Origin: Bidens hawaiensis
Lineage: Eukaryota; Streptophyta; Magnoliopsida; Asterales; Asteraceae
Direction: 5' to 3'
DNA: 64,000 bases
Assembly: GCA_021521415.1 (NCBI GenBank)
Contig: JAIQDT010010056.1
Location: 1 to 64,000 of the forward strand
The translations under genes were made by a program, and so were the position numbers. The notes beneath the pieces are model-generated. The model had not been told where the DNA came from and made no database searches. It saw only the letters and a list, made by a program, of their open reading frames with translations. How positions within the stretch are numbered: the first letter of the stretch is position 1; the number at the start of each line of letters is the position of its first letter. This document shows positions 49,342 to 60,849 of this stretch, one piece after another.

Positions 49342-49536
49342 CGAAACGTCTGACACGTTTACGGCGCACGTCACCACCAACCAACCACGTGTTTGGACCC
49401 TTCGTTTCAACCAAATGGATAGAACTTCGCGCAACCATGGAAAAAACCAGGAAAACGACAAAACCCCATTAAAAGACCAAAATCAGTAAGTCTAATATCT
49501 ATCTTACCGCGCTCGCGCGAGATAAGACACACATTA

Positions 49537-49549
49537 GACTGGGGGGGCT
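49537..49549 (+). promoter_or_regulatory. Polypurine tract
   Basis: GACTGGGGGGGCT ends directly at the 3' LTR start; plus-strand DNA synthesis of the element would start here. Confidence 0.7.
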
Positions 49550-50569
49550 TGAAGAGGTATGTACCCGCCTCAACACCAAGCAAGGCGGGTCAACCCACAA
49601 GATAAAGACATTATGAAGGCACAAAGCAAAAACCTATGCGCATGGCGCATACAAAACATGCTCAAGCATCATATGCCCAGACACACATATGCTCGCGCAT
49701 CACATCAGCGCGCGGCGCATATCACATGCTCGTGCATATCACATCTGCCCAGGCACACATATGCTCGCGCATCACATATGCGCGCAGCGCATCAGCGCGC
49801 GGCGCATATCACATGCTCGTGCATATCACATCTGCGCATGAAATATCTGCGCGTGAGAATAAAGAGAAGACCTCGCGCATCCTCAGGATGGGCGCATATC
49901 ACACGTGCACATAATCAACCTCGTCCTTATCCAAATCAGGATTAGGGCAACCTTGATTGTGCACGTCAGACAACCTTCCAGAAGGCATCTTTTTAAGGAG
50001 TAAGAATATGCTGATGTTGACAGCTGCCAAATGAAAGGTCGACAACTCAGCATGACACATGTGTTACCACGTTATTACAACCAACGAGAAAGCGCCAGGT
50101 GTCCCAGAGGACACGTGGCGCAGTGCGATTGGAGGAGGCCAACGAGGTTGAGCCCAATCAGTGGAAACCCTAGCATTATAAATACAACATCAACTCCACT
50201 TTGATGACACATTCATACTCAATCATTGACAGTTACAGGCAGTGATATCACATTCAATCATATTGAATTACATTCACTCACAGTCAGTTACATACAAACA
50301 CACAGTCTCACAATCAGAGGGTATTCAGCTATTAAGCAATACTCTTGAGATTCCCTTACACACATTATCATCTTCTCCACAATATACTGATTCTCACGCC
50401 GGAGGGTTACCCCAAAGAGGACCCCTCTGTCCCTTTCTGAGGGGTAAGTAACGGCGCTGTTCATTTTGTAGGTGGAAGAACACGGATCTAGAAGAACCAT
50501 CGGTGAAATAGTATAATCACACCCAAGGAAAGTAGATCTGCTACCAGTGAGTAGATCCACGTTTCTTCA
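49550..50569 (+). repeat. 3' LTR of the Tat element
   Basis: 1,020 bp, the same length as the 5' LTR. I count seven differences, all of which read A here against G (five) or C (two) in the 5' copy. Confidence 0.95.
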
Positions 50570-50809
50570 AACGGTTCTAACCTCTGGTGAGGACCAAACA
50601 CCGAAACTACAATGCACGAAGATTGAACCATAAGAAAACTTATTATCTGTTGAAGAAAATGCGTAATACATATATGCTTGCGGTGCGCGCATATAATGTA
50701 TATATGTGTGAACCCTTGGGTGGGCAAAAGTAAAATTGCACTAATTTTGACGTTATTTTACTAATCACGTGAAAATAACGTTAAAAGTGGCGGAAGGTTA
50801 ATCAGGCAT

Positions 50810-51150
50810 CATGTGGTGGCGTTGATAGCCGAAAGACAAGGGCACATGCACCAATCAGCCGGTGTCCCGATGATTGAGTGTTATGTGCCTTATGTCCAAG
50901 GCTTGATGCAAAACTACTATCGAGCCGGGGGTCTCACCGGAAGCAGCCTCTCTATCCCTATGGGATAGAGGTAAGGCTGTCTACATCTTACCCTCCTCAG
51001 ACCCTACCATAGCATTGCTATTGGTGGGATATACTGAGTATGATGATGATGATGATGATATAGCGTACTAGTTACCTACCATAGCATTGCTATTGGTGGG
51101 ATATACTGAGTATGATGATGATGATGATGATATAGCGTACTAGTTACCTA
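50810..51150 (+). mobile_element. SINE-like element in RopGEF intron 2, with 69-bp duplication
   Basis: The body runs GGTAAGGCTGTCTACATCTT, ACCCTCCTCAGACCCTACCA, then CCCACC-type words and an (ATG)6-7 tail. The last 69 bp (ACCATAGCATTGCTATTGGT ... AGTTACCT) occur twice in tandem, tail included. It is the sense counterpart of the fragment at 30869-31003. The upstream part (50,815-50,950) is included because it continues without break, but pol III boxes are not clear. Confidence 0.6.
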
Positions 51151-51841
51151 CCATAAAGATTTGTTATCGCATTAGAGACGGTAACAGCGGTTGAGACTCC
51201 TTTGACACCGCCCGAGATATCTTCCCCTAACAAAAGCTTTGAGAATCTTTCTTTCATCATTTCTAACCCTGCAATATATATAGATGATCATTTTAATGTA
51301 AAAAGTCAACCACGTACTGATTTAACCAATAATGTAATTTGTTGAATCTGTTTCTCATAACCATTATTTTTTTGAGCAAATGATGGAGTATATTATTTAC
51401 ATTACAACTAAAATAAAATCTTCGAGTTTGAGATTTTAACCTCTTATTCACTTTCCTCTTATTCTTATGGCTCTCTGTCAGTTGCTAATTTCCTTTAACA
51501 AATACTACTTACATATTAGTCCTCCAAATTATTTTTTCCGCCTTTTAGCTTTTTTTGATATATCAAATAAAAAACTACTTAAGTATAGAATAATATCAAA
51601 TTATTTTTCCCACTTATTATTTTCATTATTAATATTATTGTTATTATTGCTAATTTACGTCGGTATAGAATAATACATTGAAAGTATAATAATAATAATA
51701 ATAACAATTCCAAAAAACACAAAAAGACAGAAAAAAAGATAAAACTTAATAGTTTTTTATTTGAATTTTAAAAGACTGTAAAATGAAAAAAAAAATGCTT
51801 TTAATTTGTCAATTAAAAATGTTAAAACAAATGAAAGTTTA

Positions 51842-51863
51842 GGGGGGGGGGGGGGGGGGGGGG
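51842..51863. repeat. G22 homopolymer
   Basis: Twenty-two consecutive G in RopGEF intron 1, next to a MITE-like end (GTGTTTAGCCTAACCC). Confidence 0.95.
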
Positions 51864-52118
51864 TGTTTAGCCTAACCCGTTAGATAATTAAAAGATTATT
51901 AAGATTTAAACTTGCATAAATGGAATGGATGTTTGGATTAACTCCGGCAACAAAGATCATATCGTCTTGGATTCGGAAATATATTACATTTATTTTGCTA
52001 AAATGCCTGAAAATCATAATCAAGAACATAATGATATCTTATGCATCAGTCTGTCTGTCTGTCTGATGAAAACATTGTAAGAAGTTTAATAAACAACTCA
52101 CCCAAATCGGTCGGACCG

Positions 52119-52121
52119 AGC

Positions 52122-52155
<34 letters not shown>

Positions 52156-52156
52156 G
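52119..52156. repeat. (TTA)n in RopGEF exon 1
   Basis: The triplet run encodes the Asn run on the minus strand, so length changes would stay in frame. Confidence 0.9.
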
Positions 52157-52354
52157 CCTGATTCCTCCTCCGAATCTGGAAAGGGTTGGCCTGAAATCTC
52201 CAGTAGCTGAAGAGCATAGCGGCGAAGAGCAGCTATTAAAATCATCAGAAGTCTCAGAGTTAGTTCTGCAATAACCAGAAGAACAAGTGCCACTGTGTGT
52301 TGAATCACCATCCATTAAAGGCTTTGGAGTTGAGGATAGATATATACCATGCAT

Positions 52355-53714
52355 TAATCAGTAATGCATGGTTATATAAATCTGGTTGTATATATTCAAC
52401 GACTGACTGTCATTGTATTTAAAGTATAATGGGAACATCTTTTTTTATTGACTTAAAATAAATTAATATTGTTAATTGCTACCTTCGGAAAGTCAAAACA
52501 CGTAGATATGAATCTCTGATAGACATACATAATACAATTTTTATTTTAAATATATACGTATACGTTTTTGTTAGTTAAAAATGACAACATATGTATTCTT
52601 TATTTTTAAAACAGTAGTACGTAGCAAAATGATTTTGAAAATAATTTATGATGAACAAGCTTTATAACATAATATAATATATATATGCTAGTTATGTTAA
52701 TACGCATTAAAATGTGGAGAATTTATAATTTTTTTTGTCATGTTTCATTTATGATACACAATTGTAAATATGTACCCATTTAACTCGTTTTATCATAAAA
52801 ATATTTCTTTTAAGATTTTTTAATCACATTTTATTTACCGGTTAGTGATTACATGATATTTTTAGTTTTAGTTTTTTTTTTGTTTTTTGAGGACACATTT
52901 TACATATTTAATCAATAACATTTATTTTATTAAACATATTTGACCTAATTAACGTGACCGAGGGTAATTGTTTTATTGATTTAGCTAAAACTTTTTTTTT
53001 CTGCTTTCAAATTGAACATAGTTAACAAGCGTTTAGGTATTACAATTTTAGATATAAGTATAAGGAAAAAATACATAAATATAAAACTTTGTTTTTAAAC
53101 TTTGAAAGTGAAAAATAAATTGATCACAAGTGATACGTTTAGTTTAATTATCTCAATTCAGTTGTATCAGTTAATTTAGTTACAGCTCGATCAAATAATT
53201 AACACCACTTGAACACTTAATTAAGAAGCACAAAAGAGTATGTTAATGCCACTTTATTAAATGTGACCCGACAAACCCAATCAATCAATCATATATATAT
53301 ATATATATAAAAGTAACCAATATCCCTGTCAAACTAGATTTCAAAGCTCTCGAAAGTAGTCATCCCGTCCCCTACCCAAAGGGACCTATTAAACAAATTG
53401 GTACCAAACTATCTTGTGTCCCCTACCAAAATGGACCATGTCATATTATTACTAGAGGACATCTTGTACCTCCTACTAGCTCCACAAAGCCAAATAAACG
53501 GTAATGTTTAGCTATACGTGGCTTGTATGGCAATTACAATGTTGGATCAAGAAAATTTTCACACTCGTCGCATGTTTTAATCTAGCGGTTCTCCTAAAAC
53601 CACTCTTTAGACCAAAATATTTTTGTTGTCGGTGAATGAAAACAAAACCATATTGTTTTGTCCAGAGATGCTGCTAACCTTATTGTTAGTATTCTAAATA
53701 AATACGGATACAAA

Positions 53715-53774
<60 letters not shown>

Positions 53775-54110
53775 AAACGTAACCTCTAACAGCCTTAACA
53801 AATAAGAGTAAGACACTCATATGTCCATCATGTGGGCATAATATTGTTTAAATACGTGAATATATTTTGGAAGCAAAATCTTTCAAGATATGTATGGGTT
53901 TCTTTTTTATGGCCAACGTGCATGCCATTAAAGTTGACTTTAATTTCTTGGATATTTTTAATGAGTTAAAATAAATAATAATCATCATCACGAATGATTG
54001 AATGGCTTTATGGAGCTGACTTGAGGTTTATCATGGTGATGATAATCCATTTTAATATGTTCACATGAACAAATCAGCTCTATATATTATATTATTTCAA
54101 TCTCCTTATT
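52355..54110. other. AT-rich spacer upstream of RopGEF
   Basis: No gene is supported. Microsatellites lie at about 53,290-53,309 (AT) and 53,715-53,773 (ATT, about 19 units). Confidence 0.6.
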
Positions 54111-54135
54111 GTGGTATAGTGACATGGGACTTGAG
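54111..54135 (+). mobile_element. tRNA-like SINE head, left part
   Basis: GTGGTATAGTGACATGGGAC resembles a pol III A box region. It is separated from its B-box-like partner (CAAGTTCGATTCTC at 57126-57139) by the LTR element. Joined, the two boxes lie about 45 bases apart, as in a tRNA-derived SINE. Confidence 0.55.
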
Positions 54136-54507
54136 TGTTAAACCTTAGACAAGTGAATCAATAACATCAAACACGATTTTGCATAAAACGTTTATACGAT
54201 TCTTTTTATTAATAAGAAACAAGAACAAATATTTTCTACTCTCTCCACTCTTCTCTAAAAATAAACCATTTGATGGGTTTATATAACACCCACAATTCTA
54301 ATCCTACTCAAACTAGGAAACATAATAATACTAGACTTCTAATTTATTTAATAATAAATAAAAGATAATTATGACACCAAGTTATTCAACTTGGTTCCTG
54401 AACTTTGGATCTCCACCGAACCACCCATTGAGATCTTCCGTACCACCCTTATACTTTTCGTATTAACCATTCGGGTCCTTCAAGTTGGTATTGCACCAAG
54501 TTTTACA
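54136..54507 (-). repeat. 3' LTR of the gag-only element
   Basis: Plus strand TGTTAAACCTTAGACAAG ... CCAAGTTTTACA; matches 56729-57104. Confidence 0.93.
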
Positions 54508-56154
54508 CTCCATCTCAATGCCAACTTTCATTGTTCCTCCAAAATTCTTCGCACCTTGTAACGCTCTCACCTCTTTGAACTTTATTCTTGGATTCGACTT
54601 CATAACCCTACCTGTGGTTTTCTTCTTCCCGGTTACAACTGTACTTGCTTCGTGATTATCACCGTTTAGAACTTCATCACCCGGTTTCAGATAGGAAACA
54701 ACTTTTGCTTTCTCAACTTCATGACCAACTATCATGGTACTCAAAGCAATTCTTGCATCCCCTCTCGATGCATGCTCCCTCTCGAACTCAAGTCCTTTAT
54801 CCGTTTGTTCATTCGGATCACCCAAACTTTGCATGAACCTCAAGCAAACTCCAACGTCAACTTTGTTGGTTTGTTGATCCTCAACGTTTTCTGTTCCACC
54901 ATGATAACCCGTAACATGAGACGGAACTACCTCCTCGTGCACTTCATTCAACACGGTTTCTTTCTCGTCTTGTTCGGTTACTGTCATGGTTACGTTTTGA
55001 TCAACCGTACTTTCTTCTTCAAACACAATTTCCTCATCATCTAAATTCAAAATAACAATAGATGATTCCAAGGTTACCTTCAATGGATTCGACTCTGGCA
55101 CTACTTCCTGACTTGTCCACCAACAGGAGCCTTCTTCAAACTATTCATCTACCAGGTTCGGTTTGAATTCGATGGCAGCTGCGTATTTTCCTTGAACCTC
55201 GGCCATATTAGCCTCCACATCCCACGGTTCTTCTTCTTTAACAACAGCTGCATTACCTTCCTCCTTAGGTTCTCGACAGTATTTTCCCATATGCCCTTTT
55301 TATCCACATTTATGGCACCTAAACGGAAACTTTTTTGGTTGGTACCTTGATTCCTTGTCTCGGTTCTCTTCGTCTGATGAATCTTCTTCAGAGTTATCAA
55401 CCCGACTCTTTCTATTCCATTCTCTCTTCTTGAGTCGGTCATGTTTCTCATTCTCCCGATATTTACTCTTACCTTTCTCACCATCACGATTATTATTTTT
55501 GTCGAACCGATGCTTCTCCTTCCTTCCGACATACAAGGCTTCGCTCTCGGTTTTAACTGACACACCAGCAAACTGTTTTGCTAAGGCTTCTTGTCCAGCA
55601 AGAATATTTTCGAACTCGGTTATGCTCGGTTGGGTCGCCCACCCTTGAATAGCTGTAACGAAGCTACGATACTCCGGCCTTAAACCATGAATGAGTATCC
55701 GCTTCATACGAGCATCGCTAACCCGAGACTGTGGATCGAGTTCTCCAATCTCTCGACATAGATTCTTAACTTTACGAAAATATTGTGAAATAGGAAGATC
55801 ACCTTGGGAAATTGTCATCAACTCACCTTCAACTAGTTGCAGTCGAGCATCGTTCTTTTTCGTGAATAAGGTCTCTAGCGTATCCCACGCTTGCTTTGGG
55901 TATTCGAGATCTTGAATGTGATCAAGAACATCATCATCAACCGTTGTCTTGATGATAAACATCGCCCGACCCGCTTTCACCTGCCACTTCCCGATACTAC
56001 CGTTAATATCATTTGCGGGTTGTCTCGTGTCGGCACCGTTTGTTACCTGCCAAAGATCTTGACCTTGAAGATACGATTTTATACATGTCGACCATTGTTT
56101 GTAGTTGCTCTGGTTCAACTTCTTGATTCCTCCTACGACTTGGAATTCTGCCAT
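54463..56154 (-). pseudogene. Copia-type gag with acidic C-terminal extension
   Basis: One frame from ATG at 56154. Residues about 1-200 form the Ty1/copia gag (UBN2-like) domain: MAEFQVVGGIKKLNQSNYKQ, SYLQGQDLW, AWDTLETLF, YFRKVKNLCREIGELD, HGLRPEYRSFVTAIQGW. A basic, Arg/Lys/Asp-rich linker follows, then a zinc knuckle CHKCG...HMGKYC. The knuckle is interrupted in its middle by TAA (55300-55302); a second stop is TAG (55141-55143). After it, about 210 residues (PESNPLKVTLESSIVILNLD ... FKEVRALQGAKNFGGTMKVG) have no pol similarity. The final codons run into the 3' LTR. Confidence 0.88.
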
Positions 56155-56713
56155 TGTTTCAGTTTCTTAACTGGTTAGCACTTCCTGTTTCCGGCAGTTG
56201 CAAAATACCAATGACCTGGACTTCGGCTGTGAAGAAACCACAACAAACTTGCGATGGTAACTAAGTCAAAAAAATTAACTTCTTGATTATATGGTCTTTC
56301 TCTTTCCTCAAATTATGTGCACCATAATTTGTTAAAAGAAAGAATGGAGATGTATGTATATTAATTCACGTGGACACGAAACATATAATAATATGTGTTT
56401 TGACTTTTCTTGTGACCACAGTTCCCAACCAAAAAGAATGTGATGAATTCTCTTCACACAAAAATACAAAACCTTTTCTTTGGTTTATATTTCAAAAACA
56501 AACGAACTGACTTTCTTCCCGGATGCTTTCCTCCCTTCCTATACGTAATGCGAATGACCCTCTATCAATATTCAAGTAGCCTCCGATTTACACCTTTCAA
56601 TCTTGAACCGTATCTTGTATGCGATTGGTTTCTTGGCCTCTTATGCTTTTGATTGGAAACTACTACTTCAATCAAGACTTGCCGCCGATCGAATACACGA
56701 GCCTGGATCGTTA

Positions 56714-56726
56714 GGCTCTGATACCA
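56714..56726 (-). promoter_or_regulatory. Primer binding site, initiator-Met tRNA type
   Basis: The minus strand reads TGGTATCAGAGCC two bases inside the LTR end (...GGTTTAACA). Confidence 0.92.
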
Positions 56727-56728
56727 CT

Positions 56729-57104
56729 TGTTAAACCTTAGATAAGCGAATCAAGAACACCAAACACGATTTTGCATATATAAAACGTTTATGCGACTCT
56801 TTTCATTAATAAGAAACAAGAACACATATTATCTACTCTCTCTACTCTTCTCTAAAATTAAACCATTTGATGGGTTTATATAACACCCACAATTCTAATC
56901 CTACTCAAACTAGGAAACATAATAATACTAGACTTCTAATTTATTTAATAATAAATAAAAGATAATTATGACACCAAGTTATTCAACTTGGTCCCTGAAC
57001 TTTGGATCTCCACCGAACCGCCCCTTGAGATCTTCCGTCCCACCCTTATACTTTTTGTATTAACCATTCGGGTCCTTCAAGTTGGTATTGCACCAAGTTT
57101 TACA
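56729..57104 (-). repeat. 5' LTR of the gag-only element
   Basis: Same ends as 54136-54507; contains a minus-strand TATA-like TTATATAA region near 56,880 shared by both copies. Confidence 0.93.
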
Positions 57105-57360
57105 TTGAGTTTTTCAACGGAGACTCAAGTTCGATTCTCATTTGTGTCGCTTTGGATGAATATTGGTAATGAAATATTTGAACTATGCCTTGTGCAAAGA
57201 TTATCAGTTTAAACCCCAAGCCCACCCGGGTTTTCATCCCACCGTGTGTTACGCTAGAGAGCTGTTATGCTCTTGTAGTGGCACAACGACTGTTAAGTGG
57301 CAGCCGACGGTAAAGCCAAACTCTGAAAGCCAACGTGGCCCTGGTTAAGATAACATAGTT
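57105..57360 (+). mobile_element. SINE-like element, right part
   Basis: It continues from the TTGAG duplication with CAAGTTCGATTCTC (B-box-like) and a body ending about GGCCCTGGTTAAG. The 3' limit is uncertain. Confidence 0.45.
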
Positions 57361-57430
57361 TGACCAGAGTAGGACAACGAGACTCTCTAAATTTGAAGAA
57401 TGCGGTAGCCTAAATGCAAGAAATCGTCTT

Positions 57431-57503
<73 letters not shown>

Positions 57504-57517
57504 TACTAGCTTTTAGG

Positions 57518-57532
57518 CCGCGTACTACGCGG
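57518..57532. repeat. Perfect hairpin after an ACTAG motif
   Basis: CCGCGTA-C-TACGCGG, thirteen bases after the start of ACTAGC (57505). It is the counterpart of 15673-15695. Confidence 0.55.
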
Positions 57533-57749
57533 ATTTATTTAAAGTTTTTATTAAATATTATTTTAAACCATAAAAGGTTAAAAAGGTAAAACATTTTGCT
57601 TGCATGATATTATAATTACTATCCAACACTTATTATTTCTCAGTATCACTAAGTTGCTCATATTATTATTCTACTATGACAATTTCCTCAATTAAGAAAC
57701 CAGAAAATTTAAGTTATCACTTGTTTATGTCCTTCAATCCTCTCGTCGT

Positions 57750-57889
57750 CACCTTCGCACTCTCGAGTCATGATCGAAACCCGTTCTCTCTTAAGGTCCA
57801 TGACATGGTTAACAAAAGCACTTTCGCACTCACGAGTCATGATCGAAACCCGTTCTCTCTTAATATCCATGACAAGGTTAACAAAAGCC
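57750..57889. repeat. 70-bp tandem duplication
   Basis: Two units: TTCGCACTCTCGAGTCATGA ... GGTTAACAAAAGC and TTCGCACTCACGAGTCATGA ... GGTTAACAAAAGC. Confidence 0.88.
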
Positions 57890-60380
57890 CAACTGTCTTT
57901 CACCGTCTTGTGTATATAACGTTTGTTTTACATTGATTTTGGTTTTGAAAGCTTCAAAAATGATCAGAGTTTCTTGCTTGTATCTTACCTTTAGAATTTG
58001 GTTGTCGATTGCTGCCTTAAGGTAATGAATTACACATAAGATTCTCAGCGAAGTAAACACTTGTTTAAAAAGGAGCAAATAAATATGTTTCAATGAATAT
58101 TTCACTTTATTCAAAACTATACTACAAAATGCAGATGACCATAATTTAAAAAGCCAATAAACAGCAAAAGGTTCACTTTCTACCAACCAATTTACCAATT
58201 TTTATTGAATGCAATTTTACAATTTCAGAAACAACCCATAAATAACCAAAATAAAAGTTAACAATATATTTATCATACATTATTTATACAAATTACAATG
58301 TACAACAGTTAATTAAAAAAATACAATACGAACTGACACATTTAATCTATTACATAGATCTAATTACCATGTTCCAAATAAATCACAATCCGAATACACT
58401 TTATTGATTATATATAGTTTATTGGTGCTTTGAAATAACCAACTTCTCCATATGAAGGACATCCCCTTTCACGGGAACAGACGCTTTAAATATTTTTATT
58501 TGTAGATAAAAATAACACGTGTAGCTCTTGTCAATTATGTGAAATTATTACATTAATCTTATCAATTATGTAAAATTATTACATTACTCTTGAAAGAGTG
58601 CCTGGATATAGTTGTAATGTGGCCATCCTTGTTTGGAGGGAGACTACAGTCGAACAACCTCAAGAGGAAGGTTACCGCGCACACCGGAGGGGCTTGTTGT
58701 TAGAGACATCCCCTCAAATGAGATTTATCAATTGTATAATAGCTCCGACTTTAACAATAAGAGGCACCGTTACTCAACTCATTAGATGATTGAATTATTG
58801 TACAGATCATCTAATTGAGTTTGAGAGAATTCCTCTTTTCCTCAAATTACTTACCAAACTTTTATCTTTTAAAAGATAAAAATAATAATTCAGAAAACAA
58901 TAATTCAAGAGTCCACTTTTTTTGTTCAAGTTATGTTATTCAAGGCTTTATACACCGAAAGATCATTAACAGGTAACAATATTTGAGCTTTTTTCATGAT
59001 CAAGCCAAGACAAAATTTAAAATCTCATCCTTGAAGTGGATGATTTCTCAGATTCTTGAAGACAATGGTTTTTCTCATCTCTTGTCATGTTCTAAATAAA
59101 CCATGAATATCACATTAGATCACAATAGAACCACACCTTGACTTTAGAGGTTAAAGTTGACACTTTTTAATTCAAAGTTTGAGAATAGGTCGTTATGAAT
59201 CTAATAACTAAAGCTTCTAATTTGATAAAAATGTTATAAAATCCATTTTTGGAATTCAAAGTTGATAACAATTTTTTCTATAAATATCAAAATTATAAAT
59301 TGTAGTTTTAAGTTTGAAATTACCTAACAACCTTGTTTAGTGTTTTCTAACATTTTTCAATAGTTAGGAAAGATCAACACTCCACTGAGTGTTATTCTAG
59401 CCCTTAGTCTAGCAGATGCTTTGATATTGGCGTCTTTACAAGATTTTATAGCCCTTAGTCTATACTTATTATGATAATATATAATAAGTAAGCCATTGGT
59501 AGTTGACTTGTGCAATCAAGCAAACCAATGCAAAGAAGTCTGGGGTACAAAGTATCAGCTCAATTAGTTGCCATAATAACCTTAAACATTAAATGTATAC
59601 GCCTATGTTGTCGGTAGTACAAATAAAACAAACCATATGATTGTAATTTTTCGTATTTAACTTTAAACTAAAGCTCACCCTGTATACACATTGGTTTGTT
59701 TTGCAAACGCTGTTGTAACTATGAGTAACCGAGCCAATAAATACTCCAAAAAAATGGATTTCATTAATACTGACAAAGGTTCGCCTATATTTTAAATTAC
59801 CTCATTGTTTTGTATTCGTACAAACATAATTGAAAATGTATCTTTCAATCCGAAACCTGTTTTTCTTATTTAAGCATTAAATTACCCATAATATGAATCA
59901 GTTTTAAGATTTGGAAACGGTAAACTTACCGAATCTTCGTGACTCGTTAACACACTTTGGGAAAATTACCCTTGCAGCCTTTTAACTCGTTAAAAAGTTG
60001 TACTTTTATGATCTCAAGAACAAATATAAGCAAGGGCAAAACAATTAACTTGAATTCATCACCATTCATCACATATCGGAGAGTTATAAAAGGTGAGCAA
60101 ATACGAAATCTACATAGCAATTAAGCGAAAATATACGCACCAGAAAGTTTGAAGAATTGATGCTAAATGGAGCTGGTTAGCGATTTACAGCGACTGTGAA
60201 AGTTTGGAGAAACCGTAAAGAGACAGAGAGCAAAGTTCTCTACCACTGCTAATCATATGTACATCTACACATATTATTCGCATCGGTGTACGAAAAACAA
60301 AGACCGCTCAAGTTAGCAAGGACATCGGATAAAAAGCCTCACTGGCGAAGATTATAATAAGCAACCCCATATGAAACGAA

Positions 60381-60849
60381 CCACACACGGATCCTAAGAA
60401 AATATATAAAAAATCAGTTCATTCTAGGGTACGTCAAACCCGGTACGACCTTTTATTTATTACATAATATGTTTATTACACTATGATTATTGTCTTCTAA
60501 TTAGGCCCATTAGGTTGGGGGTTTGTGGAGGTAACCCCTAACCGGGCCTGGCCCAATAAAGGTTAGGGTTTCATGATGGTAGTCATGGAGTTCCTATATA
60601 AGGAGCCTTCATCATTCATTTGAAGGACCTTCTCTTGGACCCTTGGCTCCCAACATATTTTTTGGCTCCCAACATATTTTTGTATCTGTAACAAGATAAA
60701 CCCTTAGCAGTCACCTCCACTCCCCCACTTTTCTATGGCAAATCTCGAGCAACCGGAGAAGAAGTTCAAGGCGGTGGTTCGTTCATCTCGAAGACCGGGG
60801 AACTTGAATATGGATCCGACCCGGATCCATTCCTTGTTTCTTCGTTGGT
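60381..60849 (+). repeat. LTR-like remnant with Tat-type end
   Basis: A TATA-like CCTATATAAGGAGCC (about 60,592) and an end CCTTGTTTCTTCG followed by TTGGTGCCATCC mirror the Tat LTR end (GTTTCTTCA, TTGGCGCCATCC). The left boundary is not defined. Confidence 0.5.

Larger units (their letters stand above)
34768..50569 (+). mobile_element. Complete young Tat-lineage Ty3/gypsy retrotransposon
   Basis: A 15,802-bp element with two 1,020-bp LTRs, a TGGCGCC-type primer site, gag, pol with two RNase H domains, a long 3' region carrying an antisense gene, a polypurine tract and an AACGG target duplication. Its own length is about 12.5 kb; a later 3.28-kb LTR insertion accounts for the rest. By my reading the LTRs differ at seven sites (0.7%), which means a recent insertion. 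The second RNase H and extra ORF region are hallmarks of the Tat lineage. It sits antisense to RopGEF, in exon 3. Confidence 0.95.
50570..52354 (-). pseudogene. RopGEF, 5' part
   Basis: Exon 1 (52354-52102) starts MHGIYLSSTPKPLMDG, is Ser-rich and contains a run of ten Asn encoded by an AAT repeat. Exon 2 (51268-51152) reads [20 protein letters not shown] then NAITNLY, the conserved start of the PRONE domain. Exon 3 begins at 50606 (VSVFGPHQRLEP) and is broken after 37 bases by the Tat element; it resumes at 34762. Junctions are GT-AG and phases agree. The whole coding sequence would be about 448 residues, with a short C-terminus after PRONE. Confidence 0.88.
54136..57104 (-). mobile_element. 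Gag-only LTR retrotransposon (TR-GAG type)
   Basis: A 2,969-bp element with LTRs of about 372 bp (54136-54507) and 376 bp (56729-57104), TG...CA ends, a TTGAG target duplication (54131-54135 and 57105-57109) and an initiator-Met primer site. It encodes a copia-type gag plus an extra acidic domain and no protease, integrase or RT. It must depend on enzymes from another element. The LTRs show scattered differences, more than the Tat pair, so it is older. Confidence 0.92.
57361..60380. other. Spacer with simple repeats
   Basis: It holds a (TA)n run at 57437-57500, the hairpin at 57518-57532 and a 70-bp tandem duplication at about 57,750-57,889. Beyond 57,900 I see no gene or element that I can support. 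Confidence 0.6.

Noticed and set aside
51842..51863. G22 run as a G-quadruplex control element
   Set aside because: Possible in principle, but it lies in an intron of a broken gene near a MITE-like end, and could be a length artefact.
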